This document shows, piece by piece, positions 34,808-43,631 of a DNA stretch of 64,000 nt. The notes under the pieces are model-generated. The model saw nothing but the letters and a program-made list of their open reading frames with translations, was not told where the DNA came from and made no database searches. The stretch spans positions 272,637 to 336,636 of the forward strand of contig NZ_LT575472.1 of assembly GCF_900086595.1 (NCBI RefSeq), in the 5' to 3' direction. The first letter of the stretch is position 1. The number at the start of each line of letters is the position of its first letter. The DNA comes from Clostridium nigeriense. GTDB taxonomy: Bacteria; Bacillota; Clostridia; Clostridiales; Clostridiaceae. Position numbers and translations under genes: made by a program.

Positions 34808-34852
34808 AGCTGTGTATATATCATATTAATATGATATATACACAGCTTTTGT
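34808..34852 (+). terminator. 40-base perfect palindrome, terminator of the purine permease gene
   Basis: Positions 34808-34847 form a palindrome with no unpaired centre (20-bp arms starting AGCTGTGTATATATC), followed by TTTGTTTTT. Confidence 0.85.
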
Positions 34853-34989
34853 TTTTATAAAATATGAGTTGTGTATATTATTAAAATATATAATAGGGTA
34901 TAGATGATAATAATATTTATATTTTATCTATAATATGATATATTAAAAATTAAAGTTTAATATCTAATATATAAAATGGAGGATTTTTT

Positions 34990-35775
34990 ATGGGTAAACC
35001 GTATGGTAGGAGCTGTGTATTAATAACTGGTGCTACTACTGGTATAGGATATGAATTAGCCAAGCTTTATGCAAAAGACGGAAATAATTTGATTTTAGTT
35101 GCAAGAGATGAAGAAAGATTACAAGAAGTTAAAGAGGAATTAGATTTGTACAATATTAAAGTTTATATTCTTTCTTTAGACTTAGCTGAGGATAACTCTT
35201 GTGAAAAAGTATTGGATTTTGTGAATAAAAAAAATCTATCTGTGGATATTTTAATTAATAATGCTGGTATAGGTTCTTTTGGATATTTAAGTGAAATAGA
35301 AATGGAAAAGGAACTTAAACTAATAGATGTAAATATTAGAGCTTTAACAGAGTTAACAAAGATATTTTTACCTACTATGATAGACCATGGAGAAGGAGGT
35401 ATAATGAATGTAGCTTCTACAGCAGCTTTTTGTGCTGGACCAAAGATGGCTACGTATTATGCTTCAAAATCCTATGTACTTAATTTTACTGAAGCTTTAT
35501 ATGAAGAGTTAAAGGGAAGTGAAATTAAAGTAAGTTGCTTATGTCCAGGACCTGTAAGAACTAATTTTCAAGAAAAGTCGGGAATAAAAAAGAGTGAGGC
35601 TGCTAAAAATACGTTAATGACCCCTAGGGAAGTGGCTAAAGTTGCTTATAAAGACTTTAAAAGGGGAAAACTAATAATAATTCCTGGATTTAAAAATAAG
35701 GTAATCATATTATTAAATAAATTAATACCTAGAGCTTTATCGAGAAAGATAATATTGATGATGAACAAAGGATAG
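34990..35775 (+). CDS. SDR family NAD(P)-dependent oxidoreductase (DltE/YqjQ-like)
   Basis: A 261-residue short-chain dehydrogenase. The cofactor loop is LITGATTGIGYELA near residue 13, followed by VARDEERL (NADP-type basic residue), the structural NNAG in ILINNAGIG near 87, catalytic Ser in MNVASTAAF and YxxxK in YYASK near 155. It belongs to the classical COG0300 group, whose substrates are unknown in most bacteria. Ends with a basic/hydrophobic helix that may touch the membrane. The next gene begins within 7 bases of its stop. Confidence 0.92.
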   Translation: MGKPYGRSCVLITGATTGIGYELAKLYAKDGNNLILVARDEERLQEVKEELDLYNIKVYILSLDLAEDNSCEKVLDFVNKKNLSVDILINNAGIGSFGYLSEIEMEKELKLIDVNIRALTELTKIFLPTMIDHGEGGIMNVASTAAFCAGPKMATYYASKSYVLNFTEALYEELKGSEIKVSCLCPGPVRTNFQEKSGIKKSEAAKNTLMTPREVAKVAYKDFKRGKLIIIPGFKNKVIILLNKLIPRALSRKIILMMNKG

Positions 35776-35781
35776 GTGAAA

Positions 35782-36063
35782 ATGTTAGAGAAAAATTTAA
35801 AGGAAGATATTTTAGAATTATATGAAACATTAATAGATAATGGAATTACCTTTTATTATGGAAGTGAATCTATACCAACTGGGGAGATAACTTCCTTAGA
35901 TATATTAGGAGATAATATTATTAAAATAGAATTAGATGAATTTCAAATATATGAAATAAGTATAGATGATTTTATAGAGTATCATTCTAAAGAAGGAGCT
36001 AATTATCATACTTGGCCTGATATCAGAAATTTTGATAACAAAATTTCTAAAATAGATAATTAG
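35782..36063 (+). CDS. Hypothetical protein (93 residues)
   Basis: A small, acidic soluble protein I do not recognise (MLEKNLKEDILELYETL, then SIPTGEITSLDILGDNIIKIELDEFQIYEISIDDF). The alternating strands suggest a compact alpha/beta fold. An in-frame GTG at 35776 is too close to the ribosome binding site AAAGGAT, so the ATG at 35782 is used. It follows the SDR gene directly, probably in one operon. Confidence 0.6.
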   Translation: MLEKNLKEDILELYETLIDNGITFYYGSESIPTGEITSLDILGDNIIKIELDEFQIYEISIDDFIEYHSKEGANYHTWPDIRNFDNKISKIDN

Positions 36064-36067
36064 AGAA

Positions 36068-36086
36068 AAAACTCCTTAGGAGTTTT
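36068..36086 (+). terminator. Short hairpin terminator
   Basis: AAAACTCC-TTA-GGAGTTTT right after the stop codon of the hypothetical gene. The arms are the same as those of the hairpin in the proB-proA gap. Confidence 0.6.
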
Positions 36087-36122
36087 AGAAATGAAAGAAT
36101 AAGAACTAAATAAAGAAAAATA

Positions 36123-36159
36123 AATAAAGGAATTCTGTCTTAGACTGAATTCCTTTATT
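36123..36159 (-). terminator. Terminator of the NatAB-like operon
   Basis: Perfect 13-bp arms, AATAAAGGAATTC (36123-36135) and complement (36147-36159), downstream of the minus-strand permease gene. Confidence 0.75.
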
Positions 36160-36213
36160 ATTTTTAATAATTAACTCATGTGAATTATAACATAAATTAT
36201 GAATCACGCACTA

Positions 36214-37401
36214 TTAATTCCTAAATATTACTTCTTCTTTTGAGAACATAAACTTAGCAAATATAATAGAAGCAACTATATATAATACATGCCATCCAAA
36301 TACTATTGCTATATGTTTAATATCAAAAATTCCAACAGTAAATTCCTTCATTAAACAAATTGCATTAGTTATAGGAATATTGAAGAAAGCTGGGTTTATT
36401 CCTTTTGCATCCATCATATATGGTAAGAAGGATAAAATCATTGTAGGCATTGTTATTGCAGCTAAGTATGAATTGGCTTCCTTTGTAGATCTTGCATATA
36501 TACTTACTGAAATTTGTAATGCTGACAAAGTAACTAAAACTAATGATCCAACTATTAACATACCAACTATAGTTTGAGGTGTTAAATTAAACTCTACATT
36601 TCCTTCACCAAAATTCATGAACTTCTGCATTGAAAATACCATAGCGGCTAAGTTTGCAAGTAATGCTATAAATGAAACTGTGCAGAGGGCTGTTATTTTA
36701 CCCCAAAGTAATGAGTACCTTTTTGCTGAAGTAGAAAGTAATGGTTCAAAAGTGAATCTTTCCTTTTCACCAGCTCCAAGATCTGCAGCCATACCAACTG
36801 TAGAAGATACCATAAGAATTACTATTAATGTAGGAATCATTGTAAGAAGCATTGAAGCTACTGCATTAACTTCTTCACTATCAACATTTATACCAGATTT
36901 AATATTAACTTCAAAAGGTTTTAGTATTGAAGGATTTATCCCATTTGCAGTTAATCGTTGTTCGATTATAGTATTTTTATAGTTTTCATATATTTCGTTA
37001 ACCATGCTACTTGCAATCATTGATTTATTAGATTCTTCATCTATTAATAAATCAATAGTATCATTTTTGCCAGCAGCTATATTTTCATCAAAGTTTTCAG
37101 GAATATTAATTATAAGCTGAATGTCACCATTTTTTAAAGCTTCAGTAGGAGAATCCACATCTGGTAGTTTAACATTTTCTAATGAGGTAATAACTTTTGC
37201 CATAGTAGAATCGGTATCCCCATCTATATAAATATTAATTTCTTTTTCTACATCAGATTGTGCCTTTTCCATTGATGAAGACATGAATTTAAACATTAAT
37301 GGATAAATAAGAATAGGAAGTATTAATGTAAATACTAATGTTTTTTTATCCCTTACTATATCTAAAAGTTCTTTCTTTAAAACTGTTAAAAAGTTACTCA
37401 T
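36214..37401 (-). CDS. ABC transporter permease, NatB-like
   Basis: A 395-residue ABC-2 permease: N-terminal helix (LVFTLILPILIYPLMFKFM), a long extracytoplasmic domain (about 40-175) and six helices with GMAADLGAGEKERFTFEPLLSTSAKR, the motif shared by NatB Na+-export permeases and related CPBP-linked exporters. Start: ATG at 37407 is only 2 bases from AGGAGG, whereas ATG at 37401 is 8 bases away. It overlaps the ATPase gene by 8 bases. Confidence 0.87.
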   Translation of the reverse strand: MSNFLTVLKKELLDIVRDKKTLVFTLILPILIYPLMFKFMSSSMEKAQSDVEKEINIYIDGDTDSTMAKVITSLENVKLPDVDSPTEALKNGDIQLIINIPENFDENIAAGKNDTIDLLIDEESNKSMIASSMVNEIYENYKNTIIEQRLTANGINPSILKPFEVNIKSGINVDSEEVNAVASMLLTMIPTLIVILMVSSTVGMAADLGAGEKERFTFEPLLSTSAKRYSLLWGKITALCTVSFIALLANLAAMVFSMQKFMNFGEGNVEFNLTPQTIVGMLIVGSLVLVTLSALQISVSIYARSTKEANSYLAAITMPTMILSFLPYMMDAKGINPAFFNIPITNAICLMKEFTVGIFDIKHIAIVFGWHVLYIVASIIFAKFMFSKEEVIFRN

Positions 37402-38125
37402 TAGCATGTCCTCCTATAAGCTTTAAGAATGTTTCTTCTAAATCATCATTATTATATTTTTCTTTTAAATGAGGTAAAGTGCAATTTTCTAATAATTTTC
37501 CTTTATTTATTATTACAACTCTATCACAAAGTTTTTCTACTTCTTTCATTGAGTGACTTGAAAATAATATAATTTTATTTTCAGCCTTACATTGAAGTAT
37601 AAAATCTTGTACTATTCTAGCAGCGCTGACATCCAAACCAGTAGTAGGTTCATCAAAAAGCATAACAGATGGATTATGAACTATTGACCTAGCAATAGAA
37701 ATTTTTTGTTTCATACCTCTTGAATATTTACCAACAGGCTTATTTATATAGTCTTGCATTTCAAAGCTTTTAGCTAGTACATCTATTCTATCATCAGCTT
37801 CTTTTTTGCTCATTCCATAAAGGTTAGCAAAATATCTTATGTTTTCTCTGCCTGTTAACCTATCGTATAGACCTACATCGCCACCAAAAAGTATCCCTAT
37901 TTCTTTTCTAACTTTTTCAGGTTGCGATTTTACATCAATTTCATTAACTTTAATATTACCTTCTGATATTTCTAGCATGGTAGAAATCATCCTTAGTGTA
38001 GTTGTTTTACCTGCTCCATTTTCTCCAAGTAGTCCAACAATTTCTCCTTTATTAACTGAGAGTGATAGATTATCAACTACTTTTACTTTTTTAAAATTTT
38101 TACTAACATTGTTTAATTCCAGCAT
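37394..38125 (-). CDS. ABC transporter ATP-binding protein, NatA-like
   Basis: A 243-residue ATPase. Walker A GENGAGKTTT near residue 36, Q-loop GILFGGDVGLYDRLTGREN, signature YSRGMKQKIS near 134, Walker B VMLFDEPTTGLDVSA near 154, switch histidine in ILFSSHSMKEV. GILFGGDVGLYDRLT is characteristic of NatA-type sodium exporters. It leads the two-gene operon and is preceded by AGGAGGT. Na+ export is the family-based expectation, not shown. Confidence 0.92.
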   Translation of the reverse strand: MLELNNVSKNFKKVKVVDNLSLSVNKGEIVGLLGENGAGKTTTLRMISTMLEISEGNIKVNEIDVKSQPEKVRKEIGILFGGDVGLYDRLTGRENIRYFANLYGMSKKEADDRIDVLAKSFEMQDYINKPVGKYSRGMKQKISIARSIVHNPSVMLFDEPTTGLDVSAARIVQDFILQCKAENKIILFSSHSMKEVEKLCDRVVIINKGKLLENCTLPHLKEKYNNDDLEETFLKLIGGHANE

Positions 38126-38187
38126 GGAAGTACCTCCTTATAGAATTCGTGGTATAAAATATTTCTTTAAGTGTTAATATATACTAT

Positions 38188-38215
38188 ATTATATCATTGA
38201 AAAATAAAATATCAA
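38188..38215 (-). promoter_or_regulatory. Promoter of the NatAB-like operon
   Basis: Minus strand TTGATA (38215-38210), 16 bases, TATAAT (38193-38188). Confidence 0.55.
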
Positions 38216-38251
38216 GATAAATTATGAAAATATTTCCTAATTTGTCTTGAT
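38211..38251. promoter_or_regulatory. Spaced inverted repeat overlapping the natAB -35 box
   Basis: ATCAAGATAAAT (38211-38222) and ATTTGTCTTGAT (38240-38251) are complementary at 11 of 12 positions with a 17-base spacer. One arm covers the -35 hexamer, so regulator binding would affect transcription. Confidence 0.4.
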
Positions 38252-38571
38252 TATATAATAATATAATAATTAAAATCTTTCTATTACTATAAGTCACTAT
38301 ATTAATGACTTAAGTAATTATTTAATAATAGAGATAGAACATTTAAAATAAAAAAATCTTTAAAATATAAAATGAATAAAAATAATAAAATATGAATAAA
38401 TATACAAAAGAGATATTATTATAAATAAATATAGTATATGATAATAATAGGTATATAATATGAGAGTTATCTACTATCTATATATTTATATCAGTAAATT
38501 GTTTAGAAAAATTATAATTTAAATGCAATAATGAATAATATCTATATGCATAAATATTAGTATGAAATTTC
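38252..38571. other. AT-rich intergenic stretch without genes
   Basis: About 320 bases with no reading frame of note. The only structure seen is TAAGTCA / TGACTTA (38290-38296 and 38306-38312), a 7-bp dyad with a 9-base spacer. Confidence 0.5.
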
Positions 38572-38600
38572 TTGACATATAGATAGATAAAATATAGAAT
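38572..38600 (+). promoter_or_regulatory. Promoter of carAB
   Basis: TTGACA at 38572-38577, 17 bases, TAGAAT at 38595-38600; transcription should start near 38607, about 290 bases upstream of carA, giving a long leader. Confidence 0.75.
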
Positions 38601-38663
38601 ATTATCAAAAGGATAAAAAATTATCAAAAAGATAATTCATAAGTTAAAAAGTACACTTTAAAT

Positions 38664-38750
38664 TGGTCCTGTGAGGCCAGAAAGGGAGTATATAATTATG
38701 GTATATTTATATTCACAAAATAATTGCATAGCTATGTCAGTAAGGACCTT
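38664..38750 (+). promoter_or_regulatory. PyrR-binding leader element
   Basis: TCCTGTGAGGC at 38667-38677 matches the PyrR-binding loop core (TCCxGxGAGGC). GGTCCT (38665-38670) pairs with AGGACC (38743-38748) to close the element. When UMP is plentiful PyrR would bind and favour the downstream terminator. pyrR itself is outside the window. Confidence 0.75.
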
Positions 38751-38799
38751 TTCTAATACTGATATTAAATATAGAAGGATAGTAGGGAGAGAACCGTAA
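38698..38799 (+). CDS. Leader peptide ORF in the carA leader (33 residues)
   Basis: An ATG at 38698 stands 9 bases after GGGAG (38684-38688) and opens a 33-residue frame, MVYLYSQNNCIAMSV to the C-terminal RRIVGREP. The stop codon (38797-38799) lies in the loop of the terminator hairpin, so ribosomes translating it would cover the 5' arm. Its Shine-Dalgarno overlaps the PyrR-binding region. It may be a true leader peptide or chance; no family is expected at this size. Confidence 0.5.
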   Translation: MVYLYSQNNCIAMSVRTFSNTDIKYRRIVGREP

Positions 38800-38830
38800 A
38801 TCGTTGTCTCCTTAGTATCCTTTTTATTTT
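38775..38830 (+). terminator. Attenuator terminator upstream of carA
   Basis: A long stem: AAGGATA (38775-38781) with TATCCTT (38816-38822), GGAGA (38786-38790) with TCTCC (38807-38811), and AAC with GTT inside, followed by TTTATTTT. It lies between the PyrR element and carA. Confidence 0.85.
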
Positions 38831-38895
38831 AGTAAGATAAGCTTTTATGAAGTGTATTTTTAGCTAAAAATTTTTAAATTTTAGGAGGGCTAAAT

Positions 38896-39945
38896 ATGAA
38901 AGCAAAGCTAATATTAGAGAACGGCATGATTTTTGAAGGAAAAGCCTTTGGATACTTAAAAGACAGTATCGGAGAAGTGGTATTTACTACAGGAATGACA
39001 GGCTATCAAGAGGTTTTAACAGATCCATCTTATTATGGACAAATAGTTACTATGACTTATCCTCTTATAGGAAACTACGGAATAAACTTAGAGGATATGG
39101 AATCAAAATCACCAAAGGTTAAGGGATTTATAGTAAGAGAAAAGTGTAATTTCCCAAATAACTTTAGATGTGAAATGGACCTTGAAAGCTATTTAAAACA
39201 AAATAAAATTATAGGTTTAGAGGGAATAGACACAAGAGCATTAACTAAGGTATTAAGAAATTATGGAACTATGAAAGGTATGATTTCTTTAGAAGATATT
39301 ACTTTAGATGATGTAAAAGAAAGAATAGAAGGATTTTCTAATAAAGAAGCAGTTAGTATAGTAAGTACAAAAGAAAAGTACACAATAGATGGTAAAGGTA
39401 AGCACGTAGCAATAATTGACTTTGGAATAAAGGAAAATATAATTAGAAACTTTAAAAATAGAGATTGTAAATTAACAGTATTTCCAATGAGTGCAACTTC
39501 AGAAGAAATTTTAGAAGTAAATCCAGACTTAGTATTTTTATCAAATGGACCTGGTGACCCAGAAGATTTAGGAGATGTAATTGAAAATATAAAGAAGTTA
39601 GTAGGTAAAAAACCTTTAGTAGGTATATGTTTAGGACATCAACTTTTAGCACTAACTTTAGGTGGAAAAACTACTAAATTAAAATTTGGTCATAGAGGAT
39701 GTAATCATCCAGTTAAGGACTTAGAAGAAAACAAAGTTCATATTACATCACAAAATCATGGATATGTAGTTGAAATATTACCAGAAAATGTTGTAGCAAC
39801 ACATGTAAATATAAATGATGGAACTATAGAAGGAATGAAGCATACAAGTCTTCCAATATTCTCAGTTCAGTTCCACCCAGAAGCTGCAGCAGGACCAAAG
39901 GATAGCGAATATATATTTGATAAATTTATAAAGTATGCACTATAG
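38896..39945 (+). CDS. carA: Carbamoyl phosphate synthase small subunit
   Basis: Glutamine amidotransferase subunit that releases ammonia from glutamine for carbamoyl phosphate synthesis (pyrimidines and arginine). 349 residues, normal length. The N-terminal domain has FTTGMTGYQEVLTDPSYYGQI and GLEGIDTRALTK; the C-terminal class I amidotransferase domain has FLSNGPGDP, the nucleophile Cys in LVGICLGHQLLA, and the His-Glu pair in FSVQFHPEA. AGGAGGG precedes the ATG, and carB follows after 13 bases. A PyrR-type attenuator upstream indicates pyrimidine control. Confidence 0.97.
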   Translation: MKAKLILENGMIFEGKAFGYLKDSIGEVVFTTGMTGYQEVLTDPSYYGQIVTMTYPLIGNYGINLEDMESKSPKVKGFIVREKCNFPNNFRCEMDLESYLKQNKIIGLEGIDTRALTKVLRNYGTMKGMISLEDITLDDVKERIEGFSNKEAVSIVSTKEKYTIDGKGKHVAIIDFGIKENIIRNFKNRDCKLTVFPMSATSEEILEVNPDLVFLSNGPGDPEDLGDVIENIKKLVGKKPLVGICLGHQLLALTLGGKTTKLKFGHRGCNHPVKDLEENKVHITSQNHGYVVEILPENVVATHVNINDGTIEGMKHTSLPIFSVQFHPEAAAGPKDSEYIFDKFIKYAL

Positions 39946-39958
39946 GAGGGTTTAAGAT

Positions 39959-42900
39959 ATGCCATTAAATAAAGATATTAAAAAAGTTTTAGTTATAGGA
40001 TCAGGTCCAATAGTTATAGGACAAGCAGCAGAGTTTGATTATTCAGGAACTCAAGCTTGCCAAGCTTTAAAAGAAGAAGGAATAGAAGTAGTATTAGTAA
40101 ACTCAAATCCAGCAACTATTATGACTGATGCAGAAGTTGCTGATAAGATTTATATAGAACCATTAACAGTGGAATTTTTAGAAAAAGTTATAGAAAAAGA
40201 AAGACCAGATAGTTTATTAACAGGTATGGGTGGTCAAACTGGACTTAACCTAGCAGTAGATTTATATGAAGCAGGAATTTTAGATAAATACAATGTAAAA
40301 GTAATTGGTACATCTATTCAATCTATTAAAGAAGGGGAAGATAGAGAGCTTTTCAGAAATATGATGAATAGAATTAATGAACCAGTTATTCAAAGTGAAA
40401 TAATAACTGACTTAGAAGCTGGTGTTAACTACGCAAACACTATAGGTTATCCAGTAATAGTAAGACCAGCATATACACTAGGGGGAACTGGTGGTGGAAT
40501 AGCTGATAATGAAGAACAGCTTAGAGAAATATTAGCATCAGGTTTACAATTAAGTACAATAGGACAAGTTCTTTTAGAAAAGTCAGTTAAAGGATGGAAA
40601 GAAATAGAGTACGAAGTGATGAGGGACTCTTATGGAAACTGTATAACTGTATGTAATATGGAAAACATAGACCCAGTTGGTATTCATACAGGAGATAGTA
40701 TAGTTGTTGCACCATCTCAAACATTATCTGATAAAGAATATCAAATGCTTAGAACTTCAGCAATAAATATAATAAATGCTGTAGGAATTGAAGGTGGATG
40801 TAATGTACAATTTGCGTTAAATCCAAATTCCTTTGAATATGCAGTAATAGAAATTAATCCAAGAGTTTCTAGATCATCAGCTCTAGCATCAAAAGCTACT
40901 GGATATCCAATTGCTAAACTTGCTGCAAAAATAGCTTTAGGATATGGATTAGATGAAATTAAAAATGCAGTTACTCAAAAGACATATGCTTGTTTTGAAC
41001 CAACATTAGACTATGTAGTAGTCAAAATTCCAAAGTGGCCATTCGATAAGTTCTTTACAGCAGATAGAGCTTTAGGAACAAAAATGATGGCAACTGGAGA
41101 AATAATGGCTATAGGTGCTAACTTAGAAGCAGCACTTTTAAAGGGAATAAGAAGTTTAGAAATAGGAAAATACTCATTAGATCATCCAAAGTTTAAAGAG
41201 TTAAGCATTCAAGAATTAAAAACAATAGTAGTTAAACCAGATGATGAAAGATTATTTGCTTTAGCTGAAATGATAAGAAGAGATTATAGAATTGAAAGCA
41301 TAGCAAAGATAACAGGAATAGATATATTCTTCTTAGAAAAATTCAAATGGATAGTAGAAGAAGAAACTAGATTAAAATTAAGTAAAATAGAAGATTTAGA
41401 TAAAGAATGGTTATTAAATTTAAAGAAAAAAGGATTCTCAGATAAGGCTATAGCTGATATGCTAAAGGTTAGTCCAGAGGATATATATAGATTAAGAACT
41501 ATATGGAATATTAAGCCTGCATACAAGATGGTTGATACTTGTGGTGGGGAATTCGAAGCTTTATCACCATATTACTACTCAACTTATGAACAATTTGATG
41601 AAGTAGAAGTATCTGATAAGAAAAAGGTAATAGTTATAGGTTCAGGTCCAATAAGAATAGGACAAGGTATAGAATTTGATTATGCTTCAGTACATTGCGT
41701 AAAATCATTAAAGAAAATGGGGATTGAAACTATAATAGTAAATAATAATCCAGAAACAGTAAGTACAGATTTTAATATTTCTGATAAATTATACTTTGAA
41801 CCATTAACTGAAGAAGATGTATTTAATATAATAGAAAAGGAAAATCCACATGGAGTTATACTTCAATTTGGTGGTCAAACAGCTATAAAATTAGCTAACT
41901 TCTTAAAGGAAAAAGGAATTAAAACTTTAGGAACTACAGCAGATCAAATTGATATGGCTGAAGATAGAGAAAAGTTTGATGAATTATTAGAAAACCTAGG
42001 AATTGATAGACCAAAGGGTAAGGGTGTTTGGACTATGGAAGAAGGTTTAGAAGAGGCAAGAAGATTAGGCTTCCCAGTATTAGTAAGACCTTCATATGTT
42101 CTTGGTGGACAAGGAATGGAAATTACTCATGATGAGGACGAACTAAAGTATTATTTAAAAAATGCTTTTGCAAAGGATAAAAAGAATCCTATATTAGTAG
42201 ATAAATACTTAATGGGTAGAGAAATAGAAGTAGATGCTATATCTGATGGAGAAGAAATATTAATTCCAGGAGTTATGGAGCATTTAGAAAGAGCTGGAGT
42301 TCACTCAGGAGACTCCGTAACTATGTACCCAAGTCAAAATATAAGTGATGAAATAAAGGCTAAGGTTTTAGATTATACAAAGAAATTAGCAGTTGCTATA
42401 GGTATAAAGGGTATGATAAACATTCAGTTCATAGAATTTGAAGGAGAGCTTTATATAATAGAAGTTAACCCAAGAGCATCAAGAACTGTTCCATATATAA
42501 GTAAGGTAAGTAAGGTGCCAATAGTAGATTTAGCTACAAAAGTAATGCTTGGACAAAAATTAAAAGATTTAGGATATGGTGTAGATATATATAAAGAGCC
42601 AGAATTAGTATCTGTTAAGGTTCCAGTATTCTCAACTCAAAAGCTTCCAAAGGTTGAAGTGTCTTTAGGACCTGAAATGAAATCAACAGGAGAAGTTTTA
42701 GGTGTAGGAAGAAATATTAAAGAAGCTTTATATAAAGGATTTATAGCTGGAAGTATGTATCCTTCAAATAAAAAAGGAAAGATATTAGCAACTATTAAAA
42801 AGCATGATAAGGAAGAATTTTTACCTATAGCAAAGATGTTAGCAGCTGTTGGATATAAGTTTGTTGCAACAGAAGGGACAGCTAAGCTTTTAAGAGATGC

Positions 42901-43165
42901 AGATATAGAGGTTGAAGTAGTTAGAAAGCTACATGAAGAAAGTCCGAATATATTAGATGTAATAAAGAATAAGGAAGTAGATTTAGTAGTTAACACTCCA
43001 ACAAAGGGAAATGACTCTAAGAGAGATGGTTTTATAATAAGAAGAGCTGCTGTAGAAAGAAATATTGGTGTGATAACGGCTTTAGACACTTTAAGAGCAA
43101 TAGCAGAAGTTAAGGTTCATGAAATAGAAGATAAAGATTTAGAAGTATTTGATATAACAAAATAG
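39959..43165 (+). CDS. carB: Carbamoyl phosphate synthase large subunit
   Basis: The 1068-residue synthetase subunit. It has two homologous ATP-grasp halves: the first (about 1-400) makes carboxyphosphate and begins [28 protein letters not shown]; the second (about 550-935) begins [25 protein letters not shown] and phosphorylates carbamate. Between them is the oligomerisation domain, and at the C-terminus an MGS-like regulatory domain (residues about 935-1068, [21 protein letters not shown]). The ATP-grasp loops [13 protein letters not shown] and [13 protein letters not shown] are intact. Translationally close to carA; followed by a terminator. Confidence 0.97.
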   Translation: MPLNKDIKKVLVIGSGPIVIGQAAEFDYSGTQACQALKEEGIEVVLVNSNPATIMTDAEVADKIYIEPLTVEFLEKVIEKERPDSLLTGMGGQTGLNLAVDLYEAGILDKYNVKVIGTSIQSIKEGEDRELFRNMMNRINEPVIQSEIITDLEAGVNYANTIGYPVIVRPAYTLGGTGGGIADNEEQLREILASGLQLSTIGQVLLEKSVKGWKEIEYEVMRDSYGNCITVCNMENIDPVGIHTGDSIVVAPSQTLSDKEYQMLRTSAINIINAVGIEGGCNVQFALNPNSFEYAVIEINPRVSRSSALASKATGYPIAKLAAKIALGYGLDEIKNAVTQKTYACFEPTLDYVVVKIPKWPFDKFFTADRALGTKMMATGEIMAIGANLEAALLKGIRSLEIGKYSLDHPKFKELSIQELKTIVVKPDDERLFALAEMIRRDYRIESIAKITGIDIFFLEKFKWIVEEETRLKLSKIEDLDKEWLLNLKKKGFSDKAIADMLKVSPEDIYRLRTIWNIKPAYKMVDTCGGEFEALSPYYYSTYEQFDEVEVSDKKKVIVIGSGPIRIGQGIEFDYASVHCVKSLKKMGIETIIVNNNPETVSTDFNISDKLYFEPLTEEDVFNIIEKENPHGVILQFGGQTAIKLANFLKEKGIKTLGTTADQIDMAEDREKFDELLENLGIDRPKGKGVWTMEEGLEEARRLGFPVLVRPSYVLGGQGMEITHDEDELKYYLKNAFAKDKKNPILVDKYLMGREIEVDAISDGEEILIPGVMEHLERAGVHSGDSVTMYPSQNISDEIKAKVLDYTKKLAVAIGIKGMINIQFIEFEGELYIIEVNPRASRTVPYISKVSKVPIVDLATKVMLGQKLKDLGYGVDIYKEPELVSVKVPVFSTQKLPKVEVSLGPEMKSTGEVLGVGRNIKEALYKGFIAGSMYPSNKKGKILATIKKHDKEEFLPIAKMLAAVGYKFVATEGTAKLLRDADIEVEVVRKLHEESPNILDVIKNKEVDLVVNTPTKGNDSKRDGFIIRRAAVERNIGVITALDTLRAIAEVKVHEIEDKDLEVFDITK

Positions 43166-43175
43166 AGGAAAATAT

Positions 43176-43206
43176 AAAGGAGCTGTTTAATACAGTTCCT
43201 TTATTC
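43176..43206 (+). terminator. Terminator of carAB
   Basis: AAAGGAGCTGT (43176-43186) pairs with ACAGTTCCTTT (43192-43202) with one G-T pair and a short loop, then a T-rich tail. Confidence 0.75.
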
Positions 43207-43238
43207 TTTGGGAAATTATAAAAAGTTTACCAAAGTTA

Positions 43239-43267
43239 TTGACAATGAACGTGTGTTCGGTTAATAT
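43239..43267 (+). promoter_or_regulatory. Promoter with LexA (SOS) box in its spacer
   Basis: TTGACA at 43239-43244, 17 bases, TAATAT at 43262-43267. The spacer holds TGAACGTGTGTTCG (43246-43259), 13 of 14 positions matching the Gram-positive SOS consensus CGAACRNRYGTTYG. LexA bound here would block RNA polymerase. Confidence 0.75.
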
Positions 43268-43302
43268 ATTTATAGAACTTATGTTTGCTCGGAGGGGTTA
43301 TA

Positions 43303-43596
43303 ATGAATAATGATATTTTTGTAAAATTGAATTATAAAACAATTGGAGAATTTAAGAGCTTAATAGTAGATAGACAACATAGAGATTATGATAATAATAA
43401 ATATATGATTTGTACGGGAAAGTACGATAAAAATGGTTGGACCTTTATATTTAAAGCAAATAGCTTAAAAGAAGCAGAAGAATTTATTAATAAAAATTCT
43501 ATAAAAAGAAAAAATATAATTAATAAAAAAAGAATAATTGAAGACAACATCTCACTAATGAATAGTGATAAAATACATATTCCAGCTTGGATATAA
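43303..43596 (+). CDS. Small hypothetical protein, predicted SOS-regulated
   Basis: A 97-residue, basic, soluble protein with no family I recognise (MNNDIFVKLNYKTIGEFKSL, then KYMICTGKYDKNGWTFIFKA, a basic stretch KRKNIINKKR and an end MNSDKIHIPAWI). No signal peptide or membrane segment. GGAGGGG at 43291-43297 fixes ATG at 43303. The promoter carries an SOS box, so it should be induced by DNA damage. Candidates by analogy include division inhibitors or DNA-binding accessory proteins, but nothing in the sequence decides this. It is a single gene, with a terminator overlapping its stop codon. Confidence 0.75.
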   Translation: MNNDIFVKLNYKTIGEFKSLIVDRQHRDYDNNKYMICTGKYDKNGWTFIFKANSLKEAEEFINKNSIKRKNIINKKRIIEDNISLMNSDKIHIPAWI

Positions 43597-43631
43597 AATA
43601 AAGACTCAGAAAAGATCTGAGTCTTTATTTT
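43595..43631. terminator. Bidirectional terminator overlapping two stop codons
   Basis: Perfect 16-bp arms (43595-43610 and 43616-43631) with a 5-base loop. It contains the stop regions of both convergent genes. Confidence 0.9.

Noticed and set aside
42637..43089. 150-codon minus-strand frame inside carB
   Set aside because: Antisense to the well-conserved C-terminus of carB; no supporting signals.
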